A stretch of 59,453 bases of DNA from Phoronis australis (GCA_002633005.1 NMRA01000015.1:694295-753747), one strand, 5' to 3'. Shown: positions 46,463 to 59,080, counted from the stretch's first letter. The notes: generated by a model not told the origin, from the sequence alone. Program-made: numbers and translations.

Positions 46463-49400
46463 CTTTGTAGCTTACTTTAAAGCTTACATGAGTGGCAAAA
46501 ATGCTAGTTGTTTTGCAGTAGTCAAAGCCGTTCATGTAGAGGTCGTTTTTGGCAGCATTTAGTTTGTTTCCTCACCACCCTAATCGCTTTTAAATAAAGC
46601 AAAAAATATGTCAAAACATATTCACCCTTATTAATAAATTGATTAACACAAAGATATACAACGACATCTTTCCCCCCTGAGACACTTGTGTGACCTATTT
46701 GAATCAATAGATCTGTCTATAAAAGTGCCTGCAAAAGTGCCAGTAGTTTTAGGTGACTCATAGCATCATCACAAAAGACTTGCAAACGTTCAGGTCATTT
46801 GTGTTTTCACTACTAGCAAGACTAAAGGCTTTGTAGGACCTTATCAACATGTCTGTGCATTTAGATAAATAGATTTCAACTCAGCAAAGTAAATATTTTC
46901 TGGAAATACAAACCCTGTAAAATTCGAGTTTTTATGTACCTGTTTATTATAAATTGGTTGGCATGACCATGTCATTTTATTGAAATTAAGCAAAAAAGAA
47001 AGGGACTTGGATAGCAAAATAATGTTATCAGTTACTTGATCATATTTTATTTGATAGAATATTCACGGAGATTTATTAAAAAATGCTTCTAAAATATCAT
47101 TTTTTATTTGTTTTATGCAACTTTTCATAAAAATGATTAAAGTCCTATTTTTGATTGCCTCTCCTGCAGAACATTTTAAAAACAATTTCTAACAGTGTTT
47201 TTGAGAACAGTGCATCCAACTTAATATGTTAAAGTTTTATAGGAATCCCATCAGCTCTCTTCATATGTGCCTAATGTTCCAATTTGGTCATTTTTATAGG
47301 GTTCTACCTAACCTTAATTAGTGAAAACGCTAGTTTTACACAGTTTCTGATGGGGTATGACTGTCTTGTGGCCTGTTTTTTCAATACCAGCCAACCTTCA
47401 GTTGTTGCAAGCACAGAAATTGACAAGTCAGATAACAGGTCCCAGGCAAGTGAATGAGTCATTAATGAAGATGGGAATTGCTTTTTGTAGTCTCCCTTAA
47501 GCAAATAACATTTATTTTTTATGAGCATGCAACCAAAGATTTCTGATGAGCTTTGTGATGGTATATCCAGGGTATGGCAAGTCTTCAACTACGGTATTTA
47601 GCACTCAATATTGTGGACAAGTGAAATCTTATTTTTTCACCGAAAAGAAAATTAAGGAAATTGCAGTCTATTATTTGCGTGGATTGAACAGTCTAGATGT
47701 CATAAAACAACATTTGGTCCAGTTTCTATTATTTAGAGCTAGGTACGGTGTTTCTCCACTTTTCACACAAAAATAATTGTCAAGTGGGTCATTTCTTCAT
47801 TTTCAAAGCCTTACTACCTTTTGACAATTGATGAGAGTTTCAGGTGTTTTATGACGTCTACACACTACAATATATAAGCTTGTTATTGAATAAATGTTCT
47901 TGATCTACATTTGTGGAGAAATTTAACAAAGTAGAAGCTGACTTGTCGGCCATGTTCATTCTACATAATTATGTGGAACAATTACTGGAATCAGCATTTA
48001 AAAAATTAAGAAAAATGTACAATTTTGGCAATTATTTTTGTGCAAATAAGTGGAGATTTATCATATTCAAATACCCAAGGACTTAAAGTACTCAAGGATT
48101 GTTGATTTGTTGAGCGTGTGACTCTTCTATAAATGTTGATAGTATTGTCTCATGCTTTACTAGTTAGAGTTCGTTGGAGTTCATACCCTATTTGTTGCTA
48201 CACTGAGAGGAAATCTAGTCAGATTAATGGACAAGATAATCGCCAGTTATTTGAATTATCTGGTGTCTGTAGCCATTTCTAATGGTTTGTGGCATCAGTT
48301 TAGATTGGGAATGCGTCATGAATTGTAGTCAATCTTTCTTGTTTCAAAGCAATAATTTTGTGGTGAAATATCATTTTTGGTAATTTGATGTTTTATAGTA
48401 ACTTCTGACAATGATTAGCACGAGGTGAAGTTTGTAATGTCATCTCAGTAATAACTATAGACTGACTTACAGATGTATTCAAAAGAGGGCTATCAGTTGC
48501 AAGTTAATTTTAAGATTTCTTAATTACTTCATAACTCAGAGGCAATTTTGTTGTAGGGAATAATTATCATTTAAAAGTGATTTTTTGTTATCCCTGCCAG
48601 TTGTAACTAAATTTATTGCCTTGAATTTGACAATGTTGCTCAGTGGTGTTGAACTAATTTCTCTAGCAACATGTTTGCTTTGGCTTAAAACCTCGATACA
48701 GCACCAGTGAAGTGTAATTCAAATGCATGACTTGTCTTGTCTGTTGGACTGGTTTGTGCTTTATGTTCCATTGATTTCTTGACAAGCAGAGTTTCTGCTG
48801 GTTTGGTATTCAGTGTTGTACTTTGGGAAGCATATATTGTTGTCAAGCAACTCAGTAGTACCATCACGTAGTTGGCTTTCTTGCTCTGCCCTCTTTAGTG
48901 TATGATCAGAACTGAAAAGCATTGGTGACTGATGATGAGTGAATGTATGACATAATCTGATCAATTTCAGGACACAATATGTCCAACATAGTGATGCACA
49001 GTGTCCAACTAATGCTTTGCCGTAATCAAGTTCTGTTCATATATGTAGGTACAACTGCATATTGGTTGTCATAAGAAATGTTGAAAACTTACCTATACAG
49101 CACTCAGTTTCTGCTAAAGTGTTAACCCAGTCTAACAAGGGAACTATTGATTTAGTTCAGTTACAACTTGTTCCTTACCACAGTTGAGAAGTGATGTTTG
49201 GGTTTGTAAACACTTGACAGTTGGCTGCAGTTTACTTGGATAATATTACCTGGCTATGCACCTGGTCTGAAATCCTCCTCCTCCTGTGCAACTGTTGTGG
49301 GAGCACTCTGATTTACACAAATGCTGTCTTTGGAAGAATTTGAAGTTCTGAATTACCCTAGTGGTTACCTGATTTGGAAAAATACAAGACCTAAAAGTGA

Positions 49401-49686
49401 TATGGCGGTGCATTTCAGTTCTTTTTTGTGGGTCCTACTATTACTCATAGAATTCCAGCACATACTGGCAGAGCAACTGATCTAAGGATTTTATCAAAAC
49501 AGTATTCAACACTACATTATTATCAGCACTTTTGTGATAGTAAATGATACCGAAGACAATGTTCCCAGTCTTATTCTGTTAGGAGACAAAACAAAGCTTA
49601 AAATAAAACTTATCGCTCGATTTTTTTGCTGTAAAATTTACCCTTATGTACTTGTTGTCTTTCAGTTTGAATCAAACATCTCTTCT
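46463..49686. other. Long stretch without a supported gene
   Basis: No coding exon is recognised. TTGTTTCAAAGCAATAATTT at about 48339 is identical over more than 20 bp to a site at 10749, just outside the element at 10779. Confidence 0.35.
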
Positions 49687-49969
49687 GGGCCCGGTCTCTA
49701 ATCTTTGTACTCGAAACGAACTCGAAACTATTTTTGGCAATTTCTATGCTCCTTTTGTGCGAACTTAAGATAATTGGTTATTAGACTGTGCTCGAATACA
49801 TTATAGTTTATGCATAGGAGTTTCTAGTTCAAGTTTGCCCTTGAAGACCCTTATATTCGTGCTACAAACTCGAGTAAAAACTTTTCTTGAGTTCGCCCAA
49901 AAGTAGAGTAGAAAATGCCAAACCTAATTTCGAGTTCCATTTCGAGTAAAAAGATTGGAGACCGGGCCC
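49687..49969. mobile_element. 283-bp palindromic MITE
   Basis: The left arm GGGCCCGGTCTCTAATCTTT continues with TACTCGAAACGAACTCGAAA. The right arm ends TACTCG-type sequence reversed (TTTCGAGTAAAAAGATTGGA, then GACCGGGCCC). Similarity of the arms extends inward through GGCAATTTCTATGCTCC/TAGAAAATGCC for about 80-100 bp. CTCGAA/TTCGAG words recur inside. No coding capacity. Confidence 0.6.
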
Positions 49970-50803
49970 TGGTTTAATACAGCATAGGTTACACCACACC
50001 ATTTTATAATAAATAACATAGGTGACCATTGTGCCTGATCCCGTTTTAAGGCTTGTAATTTTTTTGAATTGATGTCCGTTTTCCCACCCTAGTTCTGCCG
50101 TGGACACTGTGTTACCCACAGGAAGTGTCATTCTATTTCATGTGTTTATTGTTTTCATTCAGGACTTGAGTCTGTCAGTCTCTGTTATCCTAGGCTAAGT
50201 GTGCATAAAAACTGCAAATAGTTTTGAAATAGCATACCCTCACACTACTTGTGACTGACAGGTTGAATTGACAGTCTCCTATAATTTTACTGACGCATCA
50301 TGGGTCACGAGTTCCCAGTCTTCAGTTGATTTACGTCTTTTTTATGAGTGCTATTTGATAAAATCTCACCAAGTATTTGCCAAAATGACTATTTTCCACT
50401 TTTCATTCCTTGGCATTGTTGTGAATCAGCTGTAGTATAGAACTTGACCATGGTGCTTTAATATTTAAAAAGAATTAGGTCTTTAGTACCTTGTGCTTTG
50501 TTAGTAAAGGAGGCTAGAAGCTAGCCTGAACCTCCACAAAGAGCTGTAGGGATTAACTGCTTTTTTCTAAGTTGTCAGACCTGTCTTAGCTGTGTCAGCT
50601 GTCCAGGCTACCAGTCTTGATGGACATTATGTCACCACTGAATGAGGCCACTGTTTATTTTGATGACCACTGAGTGTCCTCACTAGTTGAGTCATTCACC
50701 CCCACATTGAGCTTTTGACAGTTGGTTACATCTGTACACAGTATGTGAGCAGTATATATTCCATGATGTAGCTGTTATTGAGTCAGAGCAGATACCAGGC
50801 GTG

Positions 50804-50943
50804 GGTTCAGTAGACGCTAGGACCTACGCTAGGACCTAGCTAAAATCTAGTCAAGGTCACGTGTTCTTATTTAAAATGCACGGCAATATCTCACGTAATC
50901 TCGCGATGTCTTGCCTTTTAGCGAGGTCTTAGCGTTACTGAAC
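50804..50943. mobile_element. Small MITE, copy 1 of a local pair
   Basis: The left end GGTTCAGTAGACGCTAGGACCT and the right end AGGTCTTAGCGTTACTGAAC form inverted repeats. The interior GGCAATATCTCACGTAATCTC is shared with the copy 200 bp downstream. No ORF. Confidence 0.6.
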
Positions 50944-51138
50944 GGGTGGCTGGATAATCTCAGCTGGTTGCCTCCCCGTGTATACATTGCCCACATATAA
51001 AGACCTACCTTCAGCTCTGTACATTGGTAATGTAAATGCATGAACATTCTGCTATGACTCAGGTAGCCGATAGTTCATCTACTCCAGGTAACTTTCACTG
51101 GAGGCAACCAGTGGAGCTCACAGCTCTATCTGGGTAGA

Positions 51139-51290
51139 GTTCAGTAGCAGTCGCGCGACTAGAAAAATCTAGCCAAAATCACGTGTTCTCATCACGTGTT
51201 TTCATTTAAAATATTTGGCAATATCTCACGTAATCTCACAGTCTTGCTTTTCAGCTAAGGTCGTAGTGTAGGTCCTAGCGTTTCTCAATT
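51139..51290. mobile_element. Small MITE, copy 2 of a local pair
   Basis: It starts GTTCAGTAGCAG and ends TAGGTCCTAGCGTTTCTCAAT. It shares AATCACGTGTTCTCAT and GGCAATATCTCACGTAATCTC with copy 1 in the same orientation. It is more eroded at the right end, and it has an internal doubling of CACGTGTT. Confidence 0.55.
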
Positions 51291-52099
51291 CTTTCCTGGA
51301 CTGAGCCATAAGTGCCGATTTCATTAGGAGTTAACTGTGGAACAAGTCACTCAGTCTTGGAACTAATTGTGACTAGATTTAGTTGACTCTAGACTCAGGT
51401 ATGACAACTTACCCCACCTTATTCTGATAAAGGTAGCTTGTTCTGGGGTAACGTTGCCTTACTCAAATAAAATTTAGTGTGGGACAAGGTAGGATTATGG
51501 TTATTGGCTGTACACTTCTTCAGTTACAAACACATGAATGTCTACTCCTATATGCACCATGTTGAGAGATGTAGGATACAGTGTAGACTCTCAGATGAAC
51601 AGAGTCAAATTGTTCTTATCTTTGGTGACTGATAGTGTGGAGATGAGTAAAGTCACATGTTGGTGCAATGTAAACAGCTGGTCCTTGACAAAGGTGGAGT
51701 TATTAAACAAATCTTTTGATTGAATAATTAGCAGGGGATGGTAATTGTGTCGTGGTTAAAAATACAATGTCTCACTGGTTGGCTGAACATTGAAAAAGGT
51801 TCATCTTACTCTGAAGATTCTGTGTATCATTCATTTGATCTTATTGATGCCCCCAGGGGACTTAATTATATCCTTGGAAGACAACTAACGTCTGTATAAG
51901 TCATGCTGGTTTGCAGTTAACATTGTAATATGCTTGTTTCTTGAAATTAGAAAAAAATCGGGTCAGTCGTGAAATCAACAAATGGGACATTATAAGTGGT
52001 GCACCATTAAAATTTTTGTCCAAGTAAGAAAGTCTGTTTCAGTCAGTTATGATTTTCTTTTGATAGAATTTGAAAACAACTTGAACATTTTCACAAGAA
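51291..52099. other. No gene seen
   Basis: No coding sequence is recognised between the small MITE and the 3' end of the aldo-keto reductase. Confidence 0.35.
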
Positions 52100-52105
52100 T
52101 TTATT
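52100..52105 (-). terminator. Polyadenylation signal candidate for the aldo-keto reductase
   Basis: AATAAA on the minus strand, about 220 nt after the stop codon. It is the first canonical signal seen downstream, though position and motif alone do not prove use. Confidence 0.4.
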
Positions 52106-52327
52106 TAAAACCCCCATTCAAGCTTCAGTTGGTCTTTTGACAAATATCATTTTCAGATGTTCTCTTTGTCTGAAGAACCATCTTTTAAATCTAGTTGTTT
52201 AAGGTCTGCTAAAACATCCACAAAATCTAATTCCTAACATTAACACTTCCCCCTAGTTAAAGAAGAATGATCATCCTTCACTTGCCACATGTGATGTTCA
52301 ATGCATGCAGTTACTCTAGCCACCCAC

Positions 52328-53275
52328 TTAGAATGGTTCATTGAACGGCCAATATTTGTGGTCCTTGATTGGCCAGAACCAACAGCTGCGCCACCCTCTG
52401 TTCAGCTTCTCAACTTGACACATGTCCTCGTCTGTCAGCTCGAAATCCATGACATTAATATTCTCTTCAATTCTTGATGGCGTCACACTTTTCGGAATGA
52501 CACTAGTGCCTCGCTGAATGTTCCAGCGAAGGACAACTTGTGCTATGCTCCTGCCATGTTTTACTGCAATGTCTTTCAAACTCAGTTCTGTGAACAGTGA
52601 TGGGTCGTCTGGTTTTCTTACCGGGTGATCGGTCGATGCCAACGGACCATAACCAGTGAAGACTATGCCTTTATCCTTGCAGAAGGCAACTAGCTCCGTC
52701 TGTATGAGGTACGGGCTGCATTCAGCCTGTAAAACCGCTGGCTTCACTTCACTGTTGTCCCACACATCTTGAATCTGCTTGCTATTGAAGTTGGACAGAC
52801 CTATAGTGTTCACCAAACCTTCCTTGAGACACGTCTCCATTGCTTTCCACGTAAGCAAGTAAGAATCATCCACTGTGAGAATCTTACCATCCGCATCTTT
52901 GGGGACTATTGCCTCTCCTCGTTGGAATGCGACTGGCCAATGCATAAGGTATAGGTCGAGGTAATCGAGACCTAAATCTGACAGTGTTTTCTTCAATGCT
53001 GACTTCACATCATCGGGGTGATGGTTGTTGTTAGATAGCTTACTGGTGATGAACAGGTCTTCACGTTTCACAAGGTTATCAGCTATGGCTGTATTTATGC
53101 CTTCACCAACCTCATGTTCATTAGCGTAGGCTGCTGCACAGTCAAAGTGACGGTAGCCTGACTTGATGGCATGTTTCACTGCATTTGCCACATCTCCAGG
53201 TTTTGATTTCCATGTGCCCAACCCAACTGCAGGTATGGTGTACCCACTCAACAGCTTCAGATTGGGAACGGCCAT
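52328..53275 (-). CDS. Aldo-keto reductase, AKR1A1-like (alcohol dehydrogenase [NADP+] type)
   Basis: A complete 315-codon, single-exon gene for an NADPH-dependent reductase of aldehydes and ketones, a cytosolic (alpha/beta)8-barrel enzyme. The start chosen is the ATG at 53275 (context AACATGGCC), giving MAVPNLKLLSGYTIPAVGLG; the frame upstream has only a GTG. The catalytic tetrad is complete: Asp45 and Tyr50 in HFDCAAAYANE, Lys79 in FITSKLS, His112 in LYLMHWP. GLVNTIGLSNFNSKQI, QAECSPYL and VIPKSVTPSRIEEN are the usual substrate and cofactor segments. The C-terminus KYWPFNEPF resembles AKR1A1. The length is normal. Animal AKR1A genes usually have several introns, so the intronless form suggests a retrocopy or lineage-specific intron loss. 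CTTAATCTAG just upstream could be an acceptor of a 5'-UTR intron. Confidence 0.95.
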   Translation of the reverse strand: MAVPNLKLLSGYTIPAVGLGTWKSKPGDVANAVKHAIKSGYRHFDCAAAYANEHEVGEGINTAIADNLVKREDLFITSKLSNNNHHPDDVKSALKKTLSDLGLDYLDLYLMHWPVAFQRGEAIVPKDADGKILTVDDSYLLTWKAMETCLKEGLVNTIGLSNFNSKQIQDVWDNSEVKPAVLQAECSPYLIQTELVAFCKDKGIVFTGYGPLASTDHPVRKPDDPSLFTELSLKDIAVKHGRSIAQVVLRWNIQRGTSVIPKSVTPSRIEENINVMDFELTDEDMCQVEKLNRGWRSCWFWPIKDHKYWPFNEPF

Positions 53276-53287
53276 GTTAGTCACTGT

Positions 53288-54134
53288 CTAGATTAAGAAA
53301 GGAGCCAATCTATTGATATGCTATCTTAGCTAGACTCAACTGTTGATACAGTGGCCTGGTGACACTGATTCTCTTATCAGTAATCTACCTGTACATTTCA
53401 CTCAGGCACTGAACTCTTCACTAGGGAATTAGGTCAATAAGGTGCTAGTGCAGGATATGTTAATACAGTGATATTATACAGAAGTTATACAGTCCAGTGC
53501 TTTCAAAGTGATTTCAAGCTGAACTAGACTGTTTATTACATTTTAATATCATGTTTGAGTATTACCACAGAAGTGCTGTGACATTGGTGTTGACTATGGC
53601 CAGTGACTGATAGTGATGCATGTTAAAAAGCCTGCATGAATTACAGCAGCAAATAGACGTGACTGGGCTGGGCACCAAAATTTACTAAAGGCTCCACTTG
53701 TCTCCACTTCTGTCATTATCACATTTTTGAGGTTTTGTTTTTTACTCAAAACATTGTGCAGAGATTTCGGGGGAGGGGGGGAAACTTTCAGATGTTCGGA
53801 ATGGGCAAAGGAACAATTGGAAGAAATAGTTTATGGTCATACAATAAACATTTGTAATGCAAAGTGATATATAAGTGTCATTTGGTTATTTCAATGCATC
53901 CGCAAGCTGCTAAATAGCAACTAGTTTATTGCATGCCATTAAGTATGCACAAATGAAGTGTATTGAAAGTCAGTGAACTTTTTTGTGTTTGAAAACACAT
54001 GGTCTGTACAATAGATGGTGGGATGTGTAATTGCTTTGATTCATCTGGTTCTTTATATTTTATGGTTAATTGAAAACTCATATGACATCACACTCCGGAT
54101 GACTAAAAAGGCTTACAACACTTCCAAATTCGGT
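53288..54134. other. 5' flank of the aldo-keto reductase; nothing else seen
   Basis: No exon or clear promoter motif was recognised. A G-run (GGGGGAGGGGGGG) lies at 53770-53782. Confidence 0.35.
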
Positions 54135-54212
54135 TAGGTGCTGTCACGCAGTGGTAAAGTAGGGCTTGCTAGCAAAGGGTCTATTTGCAATGAGATCCCC
54201 GTTACTTCTCAA
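54135..54212 (+). mobile_element. Possible tRNA-derived SINE head
   Basis: GGTGCTGTCACGCAGTGGTA continues AAGTAGGGCTTGCTAGCAAAGGGTC. It resembles a tRNA 5' half with an A-box-like CGCAGTGG, and a poor B box follows (TTTGCAATGAGATCC). There is no poly-A tail or target duplication, so this is weak. Confidence 0.25.
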
Positions 54213-57200
54213 AAATGGGGAATTAAAATCGCGCTTAACCATAACAACAGTCAAGATGGATGTGTGAGTGCTCAATACGGAGAATTATTGACTCTGACTT
54301 ATGAGTATATAGCTTCAAAATCAGATCTAATCATAATTCTCCATTACGGCAATATAAAGATTGCCCTGTAGGTGGAGTTTGGAGCACTAATGTACTCCCC
54401 CCCCTTCCCCAGGGCTCTCACTCGCAATGTTTTTAACAAATTCACCAGTGTATAGTGGAGAATGTGTAACGGTACATATCTTACAATTTTTGTTAAATGA
54501 ACATTTTACTAGCAATACATGACTATTGATCGACTGCAAATATTTCTTCAGCTGTTTTTTGTATACAAAACATATTCTTTGTTGAAACTCAAGCTTCGTT
54601 TTCACAATGTTCCCAATAGCCGTCCATGAAATATTTGGTCATATATTGACAGTGCATTCATTTCTGGATTTGCAACTACAATTTTGTCATCATCAGAAAT
54701 CAGATTTAGTGAGAATAGTATGTGAAACTAAATCAGGTACATCTCATTTTATGGGTTGGATGAAGGGTCATATGTCATCAATCAACATACTACATTATTA
54801 CAAAAATTAATATATTTCACTAGTTATATTTGACAAATGCATATTATAAATAACAATGTGAGATGAGAAATCATGCTGCATTTCTTGGCATCTTTTTTTA
54901 CCTCTGATGCCTGTGAGTCCTGATTTCCCATACTGTACTTATAAACTTGATAATCAGTTTCACTCTGAGACCAGTTTGAGACCAGTTGAGTCACCAAACT
55001 GTTGGCTGCTCACCACCTTGAGTTCATTAGTCTAAATATCATATATATTTTTTCCAGCTGTGAATCGGACTGTTCTTCTCAGTGGTGATAAAAAATCCAG
55101 ACATGTTATTTGTTGTTGGTCTCGTTGAACGTGACCTCATGCGGATTTATAGCCTAGTTGCTGGTTAGTTGGCATAGGGTAGCAGTTTTCGGCAGCTTGT
55201 AGTCGCTGATGGTTGGGTTGGTCGCATGAGTCTTCTGAGTATTTGGTTTGTGGAGACAGGTTTTTAAGATGTTCTAATTTGCATTGAAGAGGATAGTTGA
55301 GCAGCTGGTGGCTTTTAGTTTGAACATGTTCTGTTTGTTTGGCACATAATTGGTGAAAAGGGCAGTTGTGTCAACTAATTTTTGATTCCAGCTAGAACAA
55401 CAAGTACCTGGTCTTTTGTAAATCTTTAAACCAGGCTCTGCTTTTTTCCGTTGCTGTAGATAACTGTTAATGATTTTCCATTTGTGTATTGATGATGGTT
55501 CATGGAAAAGCAGGTATTTGACTTCCGTTTGTTTTGTATTGTTCAGTGTTTTTCTCTACAGTATTTTTTCATGTATTTAGGACAGAGCATGAGAAAGATA
55601 TGAAAACTTAAGTTTATTGTGCAGTTGTCATAAAACTACATTTGTTTTCGGCACAGCTAGGTAATATTTTCGAAATTTAGAAAAATAAGAATTTTGACTA
55701 TTGAGCAAAGTAAGTTCACTCGTTACCATAAATTAGGTTTTGAAATCCATTTGTGATTTGCATGGTATTTCAATTTTTAAAATTTACTTACACTGGTGTT
55801 TTTGTGTTTCCAAAATGTGGTTACCCAATTGGCCTTGAAAAAAATCTAAATTGCTTTGAAACTGCTTTAGTTGTTTTCTTTTTCTCTGCTCACAGCCATG
55901 AAGAATCTCTGATTGTTATTCTATCTCCTGCCTTGTTTACATTTCGGTTTCCTTCTGTCCACAAAACACTAGTGTGAGAGCACAAACAAGCTTGTTTTAC
56001 TGTTTTACATTTGCTTTCCATTTAGCAAGCTGAGCTCACTACCAATATGTAAACATTCAACTATCTGTCTATTGTGTTCTCCTGTGGTCTCTGGGGATTC
56101 CATGTAAATGTCCTGCTCGGAAAAAAACAGGGGCCAAGTTGTTTGTGGTTTACCAGCAAAGCGTAAATCCATCTAGACATCTTATTCCTGCCATCTCTAC
56201 CTAGCTCAGACTGGTGTTGGTTTGCCTTAGGGTTGTTTCAGTTGACTTGATATAGGTGTTGCCCTTGTGCTGCTCCTTTGTGTCTCAAACAGTTAACAGA
56301 AGCTCATGTATTGAGTAGCCTCTTTATACTTTCTACCAGTTCCAGTGACAGAAGTAGTCATTGAAACTTTATTTTGTGGACCATGAAAAAGTTGTGGCTG
56401 TGAAACACTGTTTATCTAACCTGGCATTGGGTGATGGATGAAGTTTGAAAAAGAAGTTAATTTATGCAAGACGGATATAAATCAGGTCATTTCGTTTGCT
56501 TAAGTCTCCTTTTGAGGATAACATTTTCATAGGATTTGTGACGAATTTTCTTGATTGTGTTTCTATGTAAGGTTTGCTGCATAAGTTAACAGTTTGCCTT
56601 TTTGCAGAATATTGCCGGCTGTCTATAGAAGCAGTCATACTAACAAATAGAAGTTCAAGTGAGCTCAGTTAATTTTAGCTAATTACGACAACTCCTTGCT
56701 AGAGTTTTTCCAGTTGATCTATCACTGAGGACAACTGGTCAACCATGTATAGAATTACAACTGGAGTGAAGTGACCTGGACATATTCACAGCAGATTAAT
56801 TTTTATAGGTTCACCAGCGCCTGTCATTACAAGTAGCAGTGTGGTCATCTACCTGTCTTGTGAAGCTCTTCACAAACCACCACCACCACCCCACACACAC
56901 ACATGATTAGACACAGGCTTACTCTGGCAGTAGTCTAATGTTTAGGAAGCCTAGTGATTGACTGCAAACCTGTTGGCTGGCTGTGTAATTAGATTTATGT
57001 CCACTTAGCTGAATTTACACATGCCTAAAGTATGACTGGCATTTAATAATTGAACAGCTTGTCCAACCTGAGCCCTGATGTGTTCGGGATGTTTGTTTTT
57101 TAGTTAAAGAGTGACTTGAAAGGACAGTTGATTCTTTATGTTGTGAATTCACCGTGTTAGTGGAGGTGTTTTCGTTGATGGTATAAATCTCAGAATTATC

Positions 57201-57432
57201 TGCTTTTGGTGGAAAAAGTGCCTAAGGATAAGTGAGCTGCCAACTTGTCTATAGGATGTAGTCTCACACTGGAGTCAACTTTTGCCTGGAATACGCAAAG
57301 AGAGTTTTGAGATAAAAAGTGACATTGGCTGTGATGGAGAATTTCGGAGTGCATCGACAATTTGTAACACATCCTGGATCGAGTTTGTAAAATGGATCAT
57401 TCATTGCAAACTGGATAGTTTTGTGTGAAAAG
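54213..57432. other. Long stretch without a supported gene
   Basis: No coding frame stands out. The last 200 bp may be the 5' UTR of the exon candidate at 57433. CA- and CCA-rich bases lie at about 56876-56902. Confidence 0.35.
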
Positions 57433-57514
57433 ATGAAATTAAAGACTTTCATCTCAGACCCACCTCATGATCGTCCACACACACTTTCTGTTCATGGATC
57501 TCAAGCTTTAGAAG
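57433..57514 (+). CDS. Possible first coding exon of a gene continuing rightward
   Basis: ATG at 57433 opens MKLKTFISDPPHDRPHTLSV, then HGSQALE, ending GAAG|gttagt, a good donor, in phase 1. In-frame TGA lies just upstream. The residue composition looks real, but no family is recognised and no downstream exon is found before the window ends. Confidence 0.4.
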
Positions 57515-57589
57515 GTTAGTATTGCCTCAACTTCAGCACTAATTGCCAGTTTTGTGATTTCACAATTGTGTATAATCACAAAATTAATC

Positions 57590-57690
57590 GTAATACAATG
57601 ACACAATTATTCATAATACAAGTAATACAATGACACAATTATTCATAATACAAGTAATACAATGACACAATTATTCATAATACAACGACC
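57590..57690. repeat. 32-bp tandem repeat, three copies
   Basis: TACAATGACACAATTATTCA followed by TAATACAAGTAA is repeated three times with almost no change. Confidence 0.9.
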
Positions 57691-59080
57691 TTTTCAGAAA
57701 TAAGTAATGACGGGATTACTTACATTTTCCTATGTTTATTAATTAATAAAGGTTTGTGTAGAAAGGCATTACATGTAAATATGGCTGGGGGTGAGGTAGT
57801 TGCTTTTGCATCAGTTGTTCTTATAGTGCCTGATGTCTAAATATTTCCTTTGCTAAAATCACTGCGGTTGAAAATGATTGAAGTCCTAATTGTCATTAGT
57901 CTAGTGTTCATTGTAGCTAGTTACTTTTGATACTGTGGCTTCAACTACTTGTTAAGGCAGACTAATTTATATAGCTTGATACCGAAGTTACAGTCAAAAT
58001 CCAGGACAGAAACCACAGGGAAAGAATACAAAACTTTTTTCTTCAAAGTTTTTACTAATTGAGAATAAACCTGTCAATCTTTTTGTATACCACTGATTTT
58101 TTTCATTTTAACATTTAGATTCTGCCAGAAATATAAACTGCATGGCCTCGTTTTTGTTGTTTTTCGTCTCGTAGGAACCTTTATAGGCATATAAACACAT
58201 GATGACCTGTAGACCTGTCAGTAAAGGGTCAGTCAATTGTCTGGCATACTTTTTGTTGTGCAGTACCTATACTGTTTAATGCAGGCTCCCATCTACAACA
58301 TCATTTAATAGGCAGGTCAAGTATTTGAACTATGCCGCAGCCAAAAGGCACCACACTCATGCCTGCACATGTCCCATGTGTGAAATCTTATTTTATTGCT
58401 GCTCAGACTAGTTGAAATTGTCATCTTCTTCACACATTGTTGAGTCTTTGATCCTACTGTCATCTATTAACACTTCCTTAGGAAATCTGTTAATGTACCA
58501 GTTGATGTGTTTTGTAATATTGTGCTCATCACTCAAAGTATTGCTCAAGGGAATAACTTAGCTGTAAAGTGTGTGATGGATTTATTATACTAGATGTAAG
58601 TGGTTTGTTAAGAACATCACAGTTCTCAATGCACTTTGCTCTGTGACTGCCACCAATGAAGATCCTTCATGTATTGGATTGTCTGATGTGTATTCTGCAA
58701 ATGACAAAGAAATGTCTTACAGAGCTGCTGCACAACCTATGGCATACAAGTGAAATTGTTTTCCAAACTTTTCAACAAAAACATTAAAAGTTGTAGTCGA
58801 TGATTATCGTGGATTGAATATTTAGTAAAGTTGTAATTATTTGTAGGTAGGAAGTAGCAGCCTTTGAACAATAAAAAAATAACAATTGTGGGAAATATTT
58901 GGTGTGACATTAGTGAAAATTCATTGTACCAGTCTCACTGTACCTGTCTTGTGAGATTAACACATGAAGGACATAGTATTCAAACAAGAATAAGTAAAAG
59001 ACTGTCCCATCCTTGTAACTAGGCTAGGTATGCTTTTTAAATTGGTAATACATATATAATCGTACAAGAGTCTTTGGTTT
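57691..59080. other. No gene seen
   Basis: AT-rich, presumed intron. No repeat or coding signature. Confidence 0.35.

Noticed and set aside
52769-52954. 61-codon plus-strand frame
   Set aside because: It lies antisense within the aldo-keto reductase.
53276-53284. Upstream GTG as start of the aldo-keto reductase
   Set aside because: A GTG start is not expected in an animal gene, and the ATG nine bases further in has a good context and gives the usual N-terminus.
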